Positions 21,718-34,774 of a stretch of 64,000 nucleotides of DNA are shown in pieces. The translations under genes and the position numbers were made by a program. The notes beneath the pieces are model-generated. The model had not been told where the DNA came from and did not search any database. It saw only the letters and a program-made list of their open reading frames with translations. Each line of letters begins with the position of its first letter. Position 1 is the first letter of the stretch. The stretch comes from Liolophura sinensis. Lineage: Eukaryota; Mollusca; Polyplacophora; Chitonida; Chitonidae. The stretch lies in assembly GCF_032854445.1 (NCBI RefSeq), contig NC_088295.1, positions 47,479,385-47,543,384 of the forward strand, in the 5' to 3' direction.

Positions 21718-24700
21718 TCATTTCTTTACTAAAAACCGCTGGACGCATGACTCACACAAAAATGTTAGAACTGACACTGTCGTCCCGACGCAGAAGAGAA
21801 TGAACACGCTCTGGACATGTGAAAGGTTGAGATATGTTGTCTTCGTCTTCTTCACTTTGCAGTTTCTTTTGGGTAGCCACTTCTGTCCCCATCTTTCCAA
21901 AAGTCCACTTTCATGGAAGTTGATGATACTAAGTAACAACAAATCAATCATAAGTTGGTAAAAAAACAAACGCCAGCCAACCCTACTGAATGAAAGCAGT
22001 ACATGCAGCTATACATATGTAGGTAGCCTTATTACAAAGTCTGTCAGGGCCAATGTGTTGGGGGGGGGGGTATTTATTTGTTTATTTATTTATTTATTTG
22101 ATTCTTGTTTTAGGCCGTACTCAAATACACTTCCCTGATACGATGGCTACCAGCATTATGATGGAAAAATCCGGAAAGTGCCCGCGGGAAGACGCATGAC
22201 CTTTCTGCACCTTGTTTAATTGATATGACGAGTTTAAATATGGAGAAAGCGGGAATGCTTGAAGTAAGACAACTTTTAGGCTTAATGCCGCAGCAGAAAC
22301 AAGGAGAGCTGGATTTGTTTTATTTATTTACTTGATTGGAGTTTTACATCGTATTCAAGAATATTTCACTTATACCACAGTGACCAGCATTATGGTGGGA
22401 GGAAACTGGACAGAACCAGTGGGAAACCCACCACCATCCGCAGGTGGCTGCAGGTCTTCCCACGTACGGCCAGAGAGGAAGTCAGCATGAGCTGGACTTG
22501 AACTCACCGCGATCGCACTGGTAGGTGCTGTCACTGTTGGCGTCGAAAATTTCTCGATATTGATTGTGGTATAAATTATAGAATTTAACATTTAGAATGC
22601 CAACATCGCTTCACAGAATAAGTGCTCGAATACAAAGTGCCCGACAGTTTCATATATCTACTGAAATTTATGACGATATGCATCTATCCATTATCGTAAA
22701 CATCATCTCACCTTTCAGACAATAAGCTGGCGTATTTCCAGTTCTTGGAAATTGGGAACGAAAGGGCCATTTCAATAATCCTTGTGTCCATGTACACAAC
22801 ATCACAATTTTCAGCGTAAAACCCACTGTTGCTAACATCTATATGCATAAAAGCATATTTTTCTCTTAGAACTTTTTCTTTGTGAACATTTAAGTTTGTA
22901 CTCATTACTTCGTCGTCAGTTTCCGCAAACTTAAGCCACCGAGTATAAAGCTGTCGATACTCCTCTTTGTCAGCGTCCTGCAAACAGATTGGACAAAAAC
23001 ATATCGATCATTTCAGTCCATGAGAATTAATAGTTATGCCTAGAAGGGAAGGCCTTTCAACCGATCTTCATGAAACTGTAAATTTTGTCTAACTTTCCTT
23101 AAACCGTGGTGAAAAGGGCTTGTAAGCCGCTACCATTTAAGCCTTTGCATGAACAGTAAGAAAAAAAAAACTAGTGACAGGAGAAAACTGACAAGAGGCC
23201 GAATTATCACAGATTATTGGAGACCATTGCCGGCGATTAAATGGTTTCACTCTCCTTGCCGAAGGTCTTATGTATGTAGTTTAACCTTAGTTTTATTAAG
23301 AAGCAGCTCCTTCAACAGGTGCATGGGTAAGTATATATTAAATAATACGTGCATGCTTCAGCGTGTTTACTGATCCATTATTAGATGTAGGGCTCCAAGC
23401 AGAGTACCAATCAGAATTGTTCTCCCTCCTTGGAATACCACAGCTGAATTTCTATTGGCCCAACAACGAACGGACATTTTTCATTAGATTTATAGTCAGA
23501 GACAGTATGGGAATGGCATAGTGGCAAACTGCGGAGCTGTGAGTAAGAATATTTTAGCCTGGCCAGCACATTTAGTTTTCGGCAGGTGGACTAAGCATGC
23601 CCGAGGCCTGGACCAACTGCACCGGAACTCCATTTTTGTACTTATTTCTGTCTCAGCTGTAGAATGTTAAAGATCTGTAAGTTGTTACTACTTAAACATT
23701 TACATGAAAAGTAAAACCTCTACAACTGTGACCACAGAACTGACAAGAGGCAGGGGTCCACAGGTTAGGTCTATCAACTATCAAACTGTCGACGCTCCTC
23801 TGATCTTTCTCTCAATGATCTCGTTTTTTATATTACAAAATAATACCTCAACACACACCTTTAGGAAATCGATGATATAGTTCAGTTCCCCGAACATCCC
23901 CCACTTGTACTCGTCTTGGTCTAGCAGATCCTCGACACTGTGGAACAGAATAGGTTGTTTGACAACGCCAAGAGCGGGGACGAGCTGAGCAGCAAAAGTA
24001 GCGGTGAGAACCAAACAAAAGATGCACCAAGTCGCCACCACAATTCGTGTGGAGAACGCCTTCTGTCTATGTTTTACCTGAGGCCTGCCTGAAATGTTAA
24101 CCCAATTCATGATAACTTATAGCTTAGCAGTCAGATTCTATCACAATGGTAGAAAGAAAAATACTACTCTTAATCGTTAAAGTGGCCTTTTTCCTCAGTA
24201 TTAGAACATATTTACTCAGGCATATCGGGTTGAACGTTCAGAAATATTATTCCCTCTGAATCTTCCAGTTCTTTATTTGTTACGAAAAGACAAAAATAAA
24301 ATCAAACATGGAGCTTGCTCTTCAACGGCATTTTACACAATTAAGATATAAGAAGCAGAACTGGCGAAAAAAAGTAACTAGATTTTATTTAGTTTTACGC
24401 CGTACTCAAGAACATTTCACTTAGACGACGGCGGTCAAAATTATGGTGGGAGGAAACCGAACACCGTCCGAGGGGAAACCCATGACCAAGTTTCATGCAG
24501 TCGTGCATAAACCTCGGGTGTTAAAATTTTGGAGAAAAATCGAATGATTTCTGGAAAAATTTTTGGCGAATTATTTGAAAACCAAAAGTCAGTCGGGAAA
24601 AAATCTTTAAACTTCATAATCATGCAGTCAAGGTACCGACTTTAGAGCTAATTTCATTGACCAGTTACAGCTTAATTTGCATACCAAACTCAATGATTAT

Positions 24701-27700
24701 TGGAATCTTTGTAGGGCCATCCACTGGGAAACTGCTAACGAAAATATCATGCGGATAGCTTCAGTCGTTCTTGAGAAGAAGATTTTTAATCTTATCAATA
24801 ATATTCAAAATGGCTGCTAAATTACGTGACTGACCAAACAACACAAAACGTCAGAAGGTGTTCATATGTTTGTTATTAAAACCCCAAAATTTGGTTTTTC
24901 TACCTTTACCAGTTTTCGAGATATTGCAATTTTACCAGCTGACTAAGAATAATAATAATAATACGAACGATTTCAGGAGACGTCCAGCTCGGATAGCGTG
25001 AACCTCTAATAAACAACTGAAAATTTGTGCTCGAATGTAGTCTGGGTAAAATTCAGGCAGCCTACACAAAGATCATTAAATAGACCTTCTTCATATTTCC
25101 AGTTTCATTCTACAAGACCTGGCATTCTCCAATGTCATGACTTCAGTAACATAATGTTCATTGCATGACAATTCATAAGTGATGACACTGCAATTTTTGT
25201 GATATCACCATTTCAACGCAATGAGTTCAGACCCCAAGCGTGCACGTTATTTACACACATTAATAACGTTGAATGACGGGTCTGCACATCATATGAGAAG
25301 GTCTGTTGTCGTAAGCTAAATTTCGGTGTATACTTATTTCATCTGAACAATATGCACCAAATATATAATATATAAATTTATCATTAGAACAATTAGAAAC
25401 ATTAGGAAGAATAATGCAGTCAATAGCTTGACGGTGAATTTATTGTCGCTATACTAACCTTGTTTAAGCAGATTCCCAAACAAGAACCACGTAAAATCAC
25501 CAATTTTTTTACTCATAACTCTCCATCGTTGTGCAGACACGTTTGGAGAAACATCAAAGAAGCTTTGGAATGTTCCCAACACAAAGGCTGTACAGAACAA
25601 GGACAAAAATGTCAGGACAACGACTGGCCAGGAACAAATGTCCAACAGGAGTCGCCACCGACGATCCACTTCCTGTATTGGCTTGTAAAATACAATGATG
25701 CCACTGAACAGTACAGGATACATAAAGTCAACTCTTTTGTTCCTCTCTGGTGACTTAACCAGTGGGCAACCAATTATATCGATTTCCTATTAAAATAAAA
25801 CAAAGCAACAAGATTCACTGACGACAAATGCACTTTCATATAAGATATAGTACAGGGAACAAAACTATAGCCAAGACCTCGTTCAAAAGAATGTTTGTGA
25901 TATTTTAATAAAATATTCTATTCATTTATCGCAAATAATGTTATTTTTATCTGGGATTTCTTTCAAATGTTGACAGGTTTCCCATTCAAGCAGATAATAA
26001 GCGTCTGCTGCATCGAAACACGTTAAACAACTGACGCCTAACATAGAAACGAACAACATAAACTGAATAATTCTACAGCTACAGTTGAAACAGTTTTCTT
26101 TCTGTAGAAGAATTAATGATAGAGGTTTCACGATCGATTAGCAGTATATTTCAGTAATATTTTGGCGAAAGAGTTTCTCCACAAGATATGTTGAATGAAG
26201 TACGAAGTATCACATTTTTCTTTACAGCCACTGTGCATATTTTAAAATACATGTAAAGTTATTGGACTCCCCCCCCCCCCCCCGTGGGTTCAATTTCATG
26301 AAATTTGTAAATTACTTTGCTATAACTTGTAGCCTTGTTCGAAAAACGCTACGATATAATAAAAGATTTACTGCATAGAGAGTAAAACGAGAAATAAAAC
26401 GAGAAATAGTCCAAACATTCAAAGTTTTGGGAATGTCGCCCATTGTAAATTACATTGTGATGATCCTGATATCTTTGGTCACACGTAATGCAAATAATGG
26501 CATCGCACATTGAGCTAAACTAAATACCATATTTAAGTGTATGTTGGTACACGTAGCTTGCGACAAATGACAAAAGAGTTGGGCCACTTGTACCTTGTTG
26601 ATAAGCATCGTGAAAAGCTTTTCCCATACGGAATCTGTATCGGTGAGTTCAACGTACTTGATCCTAGAATCGAAAATAAATGAGATAACGCATATAAAAC
26701 ACGGAATTATAGCTTCTTTCCACATTCAATAGCTAAAACGTTTGTGTTTTATTGCACAATCTTAAGAAACATTTATACATTGGCTGCAAGGAAAGCAAGG
26801 GTCAATATTGTGAGAGACATACACTGTATATATGTCTGATCATATTCAATATCTGCAATATCTTACCACTTAACAAGTGGCGTTAAGCAACCATCAAATC
26901 ACTAAATTTTACCCAGGTGATATTTGGACACAGAGATGTGAATCAGCCACGCTTATAGGTTACTCTTAGGTGTCCAGGGCAATGTTAGGAACTTGAATTT
27001 GAACTATGAAACTGTATGCGTTGAAAAAACATTCGTATACCAGCCATCAACCAATTTTGACGTTACAGGCTTACAAGGCCAATTCACAAAATGGAGTTTA
27101 ACACAAACCGCCAAACATAATTAAGATGGCCTCTTGTCAATTTACTTCACTTAGGGTTTTGTTCTAACTATTAATGTAAATGCATAAACAGGAGCAAATT
27201 ACATGCCCCCTAGAGAAATGGCATAAGCAGAATTATGTATAAAAAGCAGTAGCGTTAATTACATTTCAAATTCTATTCAAATTTTACACAGAATGATATA
27301 TTATTACAGACAGACATACTTGAAGTTTAGAACCTCTGCCAGTCCTTCCAAAATATCGATGGCAAATCCAGTAAATCTCTGTTTTCCTCTGGTGGACGTG
27401 TTCTTAATCACTACAGGTTCCCACTGAAAACAGACAGGCTACGTTTGATGTCACACCAAAAACAGGCAGACAACATTTAATGTCACACTGAAAATAGAAA
27501 GGCAACATTTAATGTCACGCTGAAAATAAAAAGGCACCATATACGTTTAATATCGCAACAAAACAGAAAGGCAACATTTAATGTCACACTGAAAATAGAA
27601 AGACAACATTTAATGTCACCCTAAAAATAGAAAGGCACCATGTAATGTCACATTGAAAACAGAAAGGCAACATTTAATGTCACACTGAAAATAGAAAGGT

Positions 27701-30700
27701 ACCACGTAATGTCACACTGAAAATAGAAAGGTACCACGTAATGTCACACTGAAAATAGAAAGGTGCCACGTAATGTCACACTGAAAACAGAAAGGCACCA
27801 CGTAATGTCACAATGAAAACAGAAATTCTACATTTAATGTCACACTGAAAACAGACAGGTTACATTTAATATCAGCATTATGCTGCACAGTGGTGATATC
27901 GGCCACATGAGTCATGTACTTAGGCATTACACTGTAGTTTCGAGCATTCTAGTCTCTCTTGAAAATTCGCTTCTCTAAGCAAAAATCTCAAAAAACAGCT
28001 CTTTCTTCCTAAACTCACTGATATTTCTGATGATTACCAGCACATGGTGTAAAAGAGAAAGTTTGTTAACTTCTTTTCGTCTAAAAGACTGACTGGCCCA
28101 TGATCACTGAAATCGTATGCTTGACAGTGTCCTCAAGTTTTTCAGATATGTGACGACGGTCGGTGGGTTACTCAGGGCTCGTCGATTTCCTCCACTCGAA
28201 AAGGTGATCACCGTTACATAAGTCAAGAATATAAGTCAAATGCATAAATACATGTTCTCTAAAATACGGCATTTTTGACAATAAACTGTACCAAATTGAC
28301 GTAAATGTTCCCCAAAAGAATGAAAGAATGTTTTGGACAAAGCAAAAAAAAAAATAACACGCACTGCTTCACACACCACATTGACAGTATTTCAGTTATA
28401 TGAGAGGGTATGACAGAGCAAAAATAACAGGTTCTTCCTCACACACCACAATGGCAGTATTGTAATCATAGGTGAGAAGATAACAGAGCATAAACAACAG
28501 GTACTGCTTCATACACCACACTGCCAGTATTTCAGTCATATGAGACGAAATAACAGAGCATATATAAAAAAAACAGGTACTGCTTCACACACCACATTGG
28601 CAGTATTTCAGTCATATGAGAGGATATAACAGAGGGTATATAAAAAAAAACAGGTACTGCTTCACACACCACAATGGCAGTATTTCAGTCACAAGACTGC
28701 GAGGAAATGCATACTCTTTTCAATGGTATTTGAATGATATTTAAATTTCCTTCTTTTCAATGGTATTTGAATGATATTTAAATTTCCTTCTCCTTTAATA
28801 CTGACTTCTGACTTTTGATGACTCGTTACTGAAATGTAACGTCGAATTCACTAACAGCCATTGAATATCCGAAAAAAGTCTTTCCTTACACGTGACATTG
28901 TCAAGATAGCCGATTGGCCCTCCGTGGCACTGTGGACAATATACTGTAACTCACGAGGACAAAAAAACCAGTAAATACCTCATTGCGAAATTTTACAATT
29001 CATTGTTTCGTTGAATGTATTGATATAAAGAACGGCTATGAAAAATATTGTGGAACATTATATCTTAAATATTTCTGCAAAGATATCATTGAAAACCACG
29101 ATGTACGGAAGACTACAGAATAAGCTTTGTATTTTCCACGAATCTACGCAGATAAAATATTTCATTTGTTTATTTGACTTGTGTCAAAGAACATTTCATT
29201 TGTACGACGGCGGCCAGCATTGTGGTGCAAAACCCACGACCATCCGCAGGTTGCTGACAGATCGTCCTGCGTGCGGCCGGAGAGGAGGGCTGGACTTCAA
29301 CTCACAGCGATCGCATTGGTGGGAGGCTCCTGGGTCAATGCGCCCCGCTGGCGTGCTATTCCAGGAAATATTAGTGCCGACTATAAATATCATAAATGCT
29401 TGTTGACATATATTGAATAGTATTTGTATGTCATGAAATGGTACTTTGAACCATTCACCACTTAAACAATACAGTTAAGCAAAACGTTTTTTGCCACATA
29501 ACGTTGGTCAATACACTCACCTCTTCAATTCCTATCCGAACTATTCGACCATTGAAACCTCGGTATAGGTTGGGGAAAATTTTGTCTCGGTAAACCGTGC
29601 TGGAGTGCCCCTCGTCCTCACAAATGTTAATGTCCTCGACGGGATTAAATACCCTGACGTCATCAAACATTCGTTTGTGTCCACAGTTCAAAAGGACAAT
29701 TTGAACACCCGAGAGGTTTCAACTGCATAGAAGCAATTTCAAGATAGAATGAATTATTTTAATATTAGGAAAACGGTGTAAAGGAAAAGCGAGACAAAAC
29801 CAAATTAACATTTACAACATTATAATATGGAGTAAAAAATAATAGCTTAAGTTTAAAGGGCATTTGGACAAATCGCATTAAGTTAAATGACATTAATTCA
29901 GTGACATTTTTGTGGCTTCACTGAGTGTTTACGACAATGTCTTAACTGTATACGAGCGCATCGAATGACCGCCCTCTTCGATTTCCTGGTTGACAGTTTG
30001 CATAAAAATCAGTTATGTGTTTTACATATCTGTGGAATCCATGCGAATAACACTGACAGTATCGATTTATGTTGACCTACTTCTCTCAAATGTCCCTTTC
30101 CTACCGATACACTTCGCGTGTATAGAGGCTAGCTTTTACAAAAAGTATCTCGAAAGCGTTGTATTCATATTGGTTCGTGCGTTCAGTTATACATCACCAA
30201 AGGTGGATGTATCGTAAAGCACTTCACATCTGGGCTACGACAAATGAGCCACAATTATGGTTCATTTATCACTGTATCACTTAATATGTCCCCCCAAGAA
30301 AAATTTCAATTTCCGTATGGTTTTCTTCAAATGCTATGGATTTTACTGATACGGCAACGGTTACAAATGACATCGATACTCGGAAACTTGTCCCAAAAAT
30401 ATCGAATGGAGTGCAACAGAGGAGTGCCAAATCGTCGAATGCGCTTTAATGTTATTCTTTCACTCACTTTTAACACACATTACGGAAGATTTCTTGGTGT
30501 GTTTTATTCCATCGTGCAAGTTGCCCAAAAACATTAATATATACATGACAGTACAGAAAGGGACCTTGTCACTATTATATGACTGGTGCGGGAATGCATA
30601 AGCGTATATCGTGTCTAGTGCTGTAGTTAGCCTAATTTTGGTTGACCTCCGATTTAACACTGACGTGTTTTTTTAACACATTGAAAACACATTTCCACAC

Positions 30701-32828
30701 TATATATACAAATTTAGTTCCATTCTAACTCATAACGCTGGCTCAATGATGTAGAATACGAAAAGACAGCGTGCAATGGGTAATGCATAAACTCCTCAGG
30801 GATTTACCTTTGGGCATATGTAAGCGATATTATCCAGCCTTGTGGTGATCGTCGAAGGTAAATGTGATGTTGTCATCACCAGCCATTTGGATTTAAATAA
30901 AAACTTCTCCGAAAGTCCTGACGTCATCTGAAACAGAAGAAGGGTCATACGCGATGTGTTGATTTTGTTAAGCATGGAAAAAGGAATACATGGGATATTT
31001 GTTATTGTCTTAAAAACCATGCAGGTAAAAAACAGAAAGGGCTCTGACATGAAACACAGTTTTGTTGAAAAAATGAGAGATCTAAAATGCCGACATTTTG
31101 ATCCTTTGGGTTTCTTTTTGATATTCACCTAATGAAAAACGTGTTGACGATAGCATCATTTAGATCAACGAGAAAAAATCGTGGGTTTCATATTTTACAC
31201 ACTCACCAGTTTAATGATATTTGTGGCATAGTCCAATCCACCAATGATGACATGAAAAGGCCCTTTCGAACCATCAAATACTCCCTTGTTGGCAAGGTGG
31301 TGAATTTGTTCGGTGTTTATATCAGATAACAAGGTCACCCGAAACGTCTGACCTTCGGTGAACCTCCGCAGCACAGAACTCCGGCTGTCTTGGTGAGAAA
31401 ATGTCAGAATGAGTCTCTTAAACTTGACTTTTGAAGAATATGATTAAGTGTAACAATAATTGGCAAAAAGATGCATGAACTGTGATAAAATGCTTTATTT
31501 CCCGGCGTTCCCCGCCAGTAAGGCAAACCATCAGGTGCAAATAATATACTAAGGACTGAGTTCAAATGAAGTGTCTCAGGTAGATATTTTTGTGCTATGT
31601 TTATTCGTATGGAAATTTGTAGTCTAACGTGCAAATTTTAGTTTTGATCGAGACTTAAAAAGGACGTGCAAGGATACCTGATAATGAGTCCGCATAAATG
31701 CTGAGCGACTTCCAATTCAGACCTGCTACAATTCGGTGTACCATTTCAATTTCTTCTTCACCGAGCCCCTTGTGCTTGTTTGTATAATTGCCATCCAGTG
31801 ATTCCTTAAGATTATCTGCAAATCAATAGTGTGACCGAAAATGGTTTGGACAATTGATGTATATAAGTCATACTCCTTAGAGCGCATGCGTCCCTCTCTA
31901 CCTTTCCCTTTACATCACTGCCACCAATATACAAACTTGACCTTTGGAGCCTGTGAGACACACGCAGGCTTGTTTAGGCTTAGCCTCATCATTGTTTCTC
32001 CTCTCGCTGAAATACTTAATCAGCATTCATCAATAAAAGTATTTCAGATTTGGGTTAGAATCATGTTGAACATACTTTCGATAAAGAGAATGTATGCGTA
32101 TAAAGTATTATTAGAAACAAAGTTGAGACGGATTGTTTGTGTTTTCTGACATCACTTCCTGTTTCATCACTGTGGCCCCATGATTTCGGGGTTGTTCAAG
32201 AATTGTGTACAGACTTTACTAGTAGTGGCAGTGATGTAAAGCGAAAGGTAGAGACCCGCCCATGTGCTGCAAGGAGTATGTGTATAAGTTTCTTCCGAAA
32301 GCTATTTATTTTCATCCACGATAATTCAAATGGTTTTGAAGTTAAATCAGAATTACATAGATAAGTACACAAATTAACGTAAAACCAGTTTATGAGGAGA
32401 AAACACATATCTGCGAAGATTGAGGTGAAATACTGAAAAATACTATAATAAGGTCTAGTATTTAACTTCAGATAATTTAGCAGATCATCCTGCCAACATA
32501 AAAGATGTGATAGAAATAACAAATGCAATACATCCGCCAAAAGTATTCTCGGTGATCATTTATTTATTTATTTGATTGGTGTTTTACGCCGTACTCAAGA
32601 ATATTTCACTTATACGACGGCGGCCACCATTATGGTGGGAGGAAACCGGACAGTGTCCGGGGGAAACCAGCCTATATACTCTTGCAGTCTACATACAAGT
32701 GACTTTCTTCAATAATGAAAGGACAAAATACACAGCTAATTAGACTTACTTGGTTTTGAGGCAGGGGCGACATTCACTTTCCCAGTCATAAACCCATAAA
32801 AGAGCACTACAAGTTGAAATTTTATCAT
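21718..32828 (-). CDS. Ionotropic-glutamate-receptor-like channel, copy C (one frameshift)
   Basis: Eleven coding exons in the same order and phases as B: 32750-32828, 31678-31815, 31207-31388, 30808-30927, 29521-29722, 27320-27423, 26594-26663, 25459-25786, 23859-24088, 22712-22977, 21718-21928. Six have exactly the length of their B counterpart (for example 182, 120, 70, 328 and 266 nt). The signal peptide is M-I-K-F-Q-L-V-V-L-F-Y-G. S1 keeps the arginine (K-S-P-E-R). The pore ends G-N-L-L-K-Q-G, with lysine at the Q/R site. The M3 gate reads F-A-A-Q-L-V-P-A-L-G. M4 is present. The summed length is 643 codons plus one base: exon 5 (29521-29722) needs a shift near 29660, where the frame homologous to A and B meets stops. 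So either the gene is newly inactivated or the base is an assembly error; everything else looks functional. Its introns are long and carry SINEs and two tandem-repeat arrays. Confidence 0.83.
22080..22200 (-). repeat. tRNA-derived SINE, 3' fragment
   Basis: Starts with the (TTTA)n tail and runs into gccgtactcaaatacacttc and a diverged core. Minus orientation, in the last intron of receptor C, beside a poly-G run. Confidence 0.75.
22318..22530 (-). repeat. tRNA-derived SINE
   Basis: Minus-strand copy in the last intron of receptor C. It shows tail, core (gaccagcattatggtgggag), accatccgcaggtggctgca and the box-B-side agctggacttgaactcac. Confidence 0.85.
23590..23810 (+). repeat. Dispersed repeat family R2, diverged copy
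   Basis: Has the head aagcatgcccgaggcctgg and the tail ctgacaagaggcagg, then actgtcgacgctcctctg. It lies in the intron before the S2 exon of receptor C. A second fragment of the same tail is at 23.17-23.29 kb. Confidence 0.6.
24380..24490 (-). repeat. tRNA-derived SINE, 3' fragment
   Basis: Shows cgccgtactcaagaacattt and then a core cut short after about 110 bp. Minus orientation, in an intron of receptor C. Confidence 0.75.
27440..27870. repeat. 32-bp tandem repeat, about 13 copies
   Basis: The unit is close to aatgtcacactgaaaatag followed by aaaggcaacattt. It begins right next to the acceptor of the S1 exon (27320-27423) of receptor C and fills that end of the intron. Confidence 0.92.
28340..28705. 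repeat. About 73-bp tandem repeat, 5 copies
   Basis: Units contain actgcttcacacaccaca, then cagtatttcagtcatatgag and an a-rich linker. It is in the same intron of receptor C as the 32-bp array. A separate 41-bp direct duplication (ttcaatggtatttgaatgat) follows at 28719-28795. Confidence 0.9.
29160..29350 (-). repeat. tRNA-derived SINE
   Basis: Minus-strand copy in the intron between exons 6 and 5 of receptor C, with core (acgacggcggccagcattgt), accatccgcaggttgctgac and part of the tRNA-like head. Confidence 0.85.
32555..32672 (-). repeat. tRNA-derived SINE, 3' fragment
   Basis: Shows the (TTTA)n tail, gattggtgttttacgccgta and the core, then stops after the cggacagtgtccgggggaaa segment. It lies in intron 1 of receptor C. 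Confidence 0.85.
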
Positions 32829-32935
32829 GATAGGTTTAAGACTTTAGATCAAGTATTTAGTAAATCCATCCCAGACTACTTACAACCAGAATGCATGATG
32901 TACCTGTTCGCACATATGCGCTAGAATTGTTTGCG

Positions 32936-33144
32936 TTAGGAATATGACAGTCCACTGGTAGAACATATTTGTTCATACAAACGTTTGTCAGCACAGGTAT
33001 TTCCACCGAAGTTTTGTATAAACAGGTAATTACATTGTTGTGTTACACAAATGACGCCATCATATGCATATTTACACTTGGTTCTGCAAATAAAATCCTT
33101 TGTTGAACAGTCAAAGGCACAAATCACACAACAGACACGCGAAC
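32936..33144 (-). CDS. Cysteine-rich 3' terminal exon of an unrecognised small protein
   Basis: The acceptor tatttcttag is followed by 68 codons and a stop, entered in phase 1. Ten of the residues are cysteine, with spacings such as C-x2-C-x3-C-x6-C-x3-C-x8-C-x4-C, which is typical of a small disulfide-stabilised secreted domain. I do not recognise the family. It lies only about 110 bp upstream of the first coding exon of receptor C, on the same strand, but it ends in a stop and so cannot be a 5' exon of C. The nearest upstream exon of matching phase is the signal-peptide exon at 34651-34774 (relic D); joining the two would give a secreted peptide of about 110 aa. That link is an inference from phase and order only. 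It could also be an isolated open frame by chance, though the cysteine pattern argues against that. Confidence 0.45.
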
Positions 33145-34261
33145 CTAAGAAATAACATGTGAATATTTTCTACACGACAGCGTTTTATCGATTACAGCCG
33201 GGAGTGGTAAAGTGCACGACCATTAAGGGGTTCTGATTCCTACGCGTTTGACTAAATTAGCGCTGTAAAACACATAATGTTAGTCTTTTATAAAGAGGAA
33301 CCAAGAAAAGTTTGGCAGAGCAGCAAGCGATGAACATGTTAGACACATTAGACAAGAGAATTTGCGCGCTCTTCACTCTCAAAATAATAATTTATTTCAC
33401 AGAATGTTTCTTGTTTAAATGATGCTAGAATGTATTCTGTAATTGCAACAGATTCTGTTAAATACAGCACATATTTCAATACTTCACCATGAAGATTGCA
33501 ATAGACTGACATGACATTAAGCTGAAATCTGTTATAATACCACAATTCATTCTAGCATCCAAATTCTTAAAAGTAACAGAGTATGTTTTTGAGTGCACCG
33601 GGAAAATACATATCAGAGAACAGGAACTGAAATAAAATGAAACGTCTTCAACAATTTAAACAATAAACAGGTTTCGAAAATACATTCTTAACAGTGCTAA
33701 TCCACAACATGTCTGATAACACTTTTATTCAGACAGTTCAGACCGAGTGAAAACTAAGTTTTAGGCCTCCATATAACGTGATTACTACAGATTATAGTCT
33801 TCTCGAAGACAATAATCAGAATTGTCATGTGACATGCTATCCCTTAACTCGATTAACTATCACTTACAATGATAGATCTAATTTAAAAAGGGTAAAAATT
33901 TCAACTGCTAGTACCAAAAATTAAGCATTGTGAGAAGATTTTAGATTTTGACTTTGTCAGTTCTGTTTTTTGTGGAATCGGCCCCAGAGCCATGTCGCAA
34001 GCAACTGACTGTGTAATTAAATATTGTACCGATGTTCATGTTAAAGATTCATTTTGATTTTTACATCTAATAACTAAACCTCATTCAACTGTTCATTGTT
34101 CACTTATGATAGACACACTTTTCTTCTCATCTTTTACTTGACCTTATACGGATGTCGTGAGGGTTGTTTGGAAAGTACTATGATATCCCACTGGAAAAAA
34201 GTAAGTAAGAAATATTTTACTCCACTGCCTGTAAAAATGCTCTTTTTGGGGCCACGTTTAG

Positions 34262-34774
34262 AACATACCTTGGTAAATTAGATTCTGTAATCACAAAAAT
34301 CAATCTCACTGAGTTTTAACGTCATCTGAAATCAAAAAATATCCCGTTGTACAGAAAGAGTTTGGCATATATATCATCTTCAATAAGAAAATTAGATGTT
34401 TTGACACACAAGTTTGAACAGTAGCATAAACTCCATAGACGCAGAATTCTTTGCACACTGTGTACAAATTTTCTAATTTCCGTTCAGACCATCTTAATAT
34501 TGCATTTTGCACGTCCGCGAATGATCCAAGCCGTTCTTGGCCTTTTATTAATCACAGAATTAATGGTTATTCTTGTGACCAGATACATAGCATCAAGTAT
34601 ATCATCAGTAGGAAACTGTTTATAATGCAGAAAATTGGACTCAGATATACCTGCTTCTGTAACATGGGTCGATTTCACTTTTCCAGTCACAAGCACAAAG
34701 GTAACCGCCAGAATGGTAAGGTTGCACTTTGCGAGGCGCAATATTAGTGTCTGGTGTGGTCCAGCATCAGCCAT
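34262..34774 (-). pseudogene. Relic D of a fourth receptor copy (5' exons only)
   Basis: 34651-34774 reads as a signal-peptide exon of 41 codons ending in phase 1. Its V-T-G-K-V segment matches M-T-G-K-V of receptor C exon 1. Just downstream, about 34510-34615, D-A-M-Y-L-V-T-R-I-T-I-N resembles exon 2 of A and B (A-V-Y-R-V-V-T), but in a frame that does not fit a normal splice. Near 34326, after tttcag, M-T-L-K-L-S-E matches the start of exon 4 (M-T-P-E-L-T-E in B) and soon meets a stop. No S1, pore or M3 exons were found between here and receptor C, so this copy is truncated and decayed. The first exon might still be in use by the cysteine-rich exon at 32936-33144. Confidence 0.55.

Noticed and set aside
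27440-28705. CRISPR-like array
   Set aside because: The repeats are contiguous without unique spacers and lie in a eukaryotic intron.
30244-30537. Plus-strand open frames of 75-97 codons inside the receptor C introns
   Set aside because: They are antisense to an intron, with no homology between paralogues and no splice signals.
34484-34774. Single 96-codon gene
   Set aside because: The first 41 codons match a receptor signal-peptide exon with a donor. The rest is better read as a decayed exon 2.
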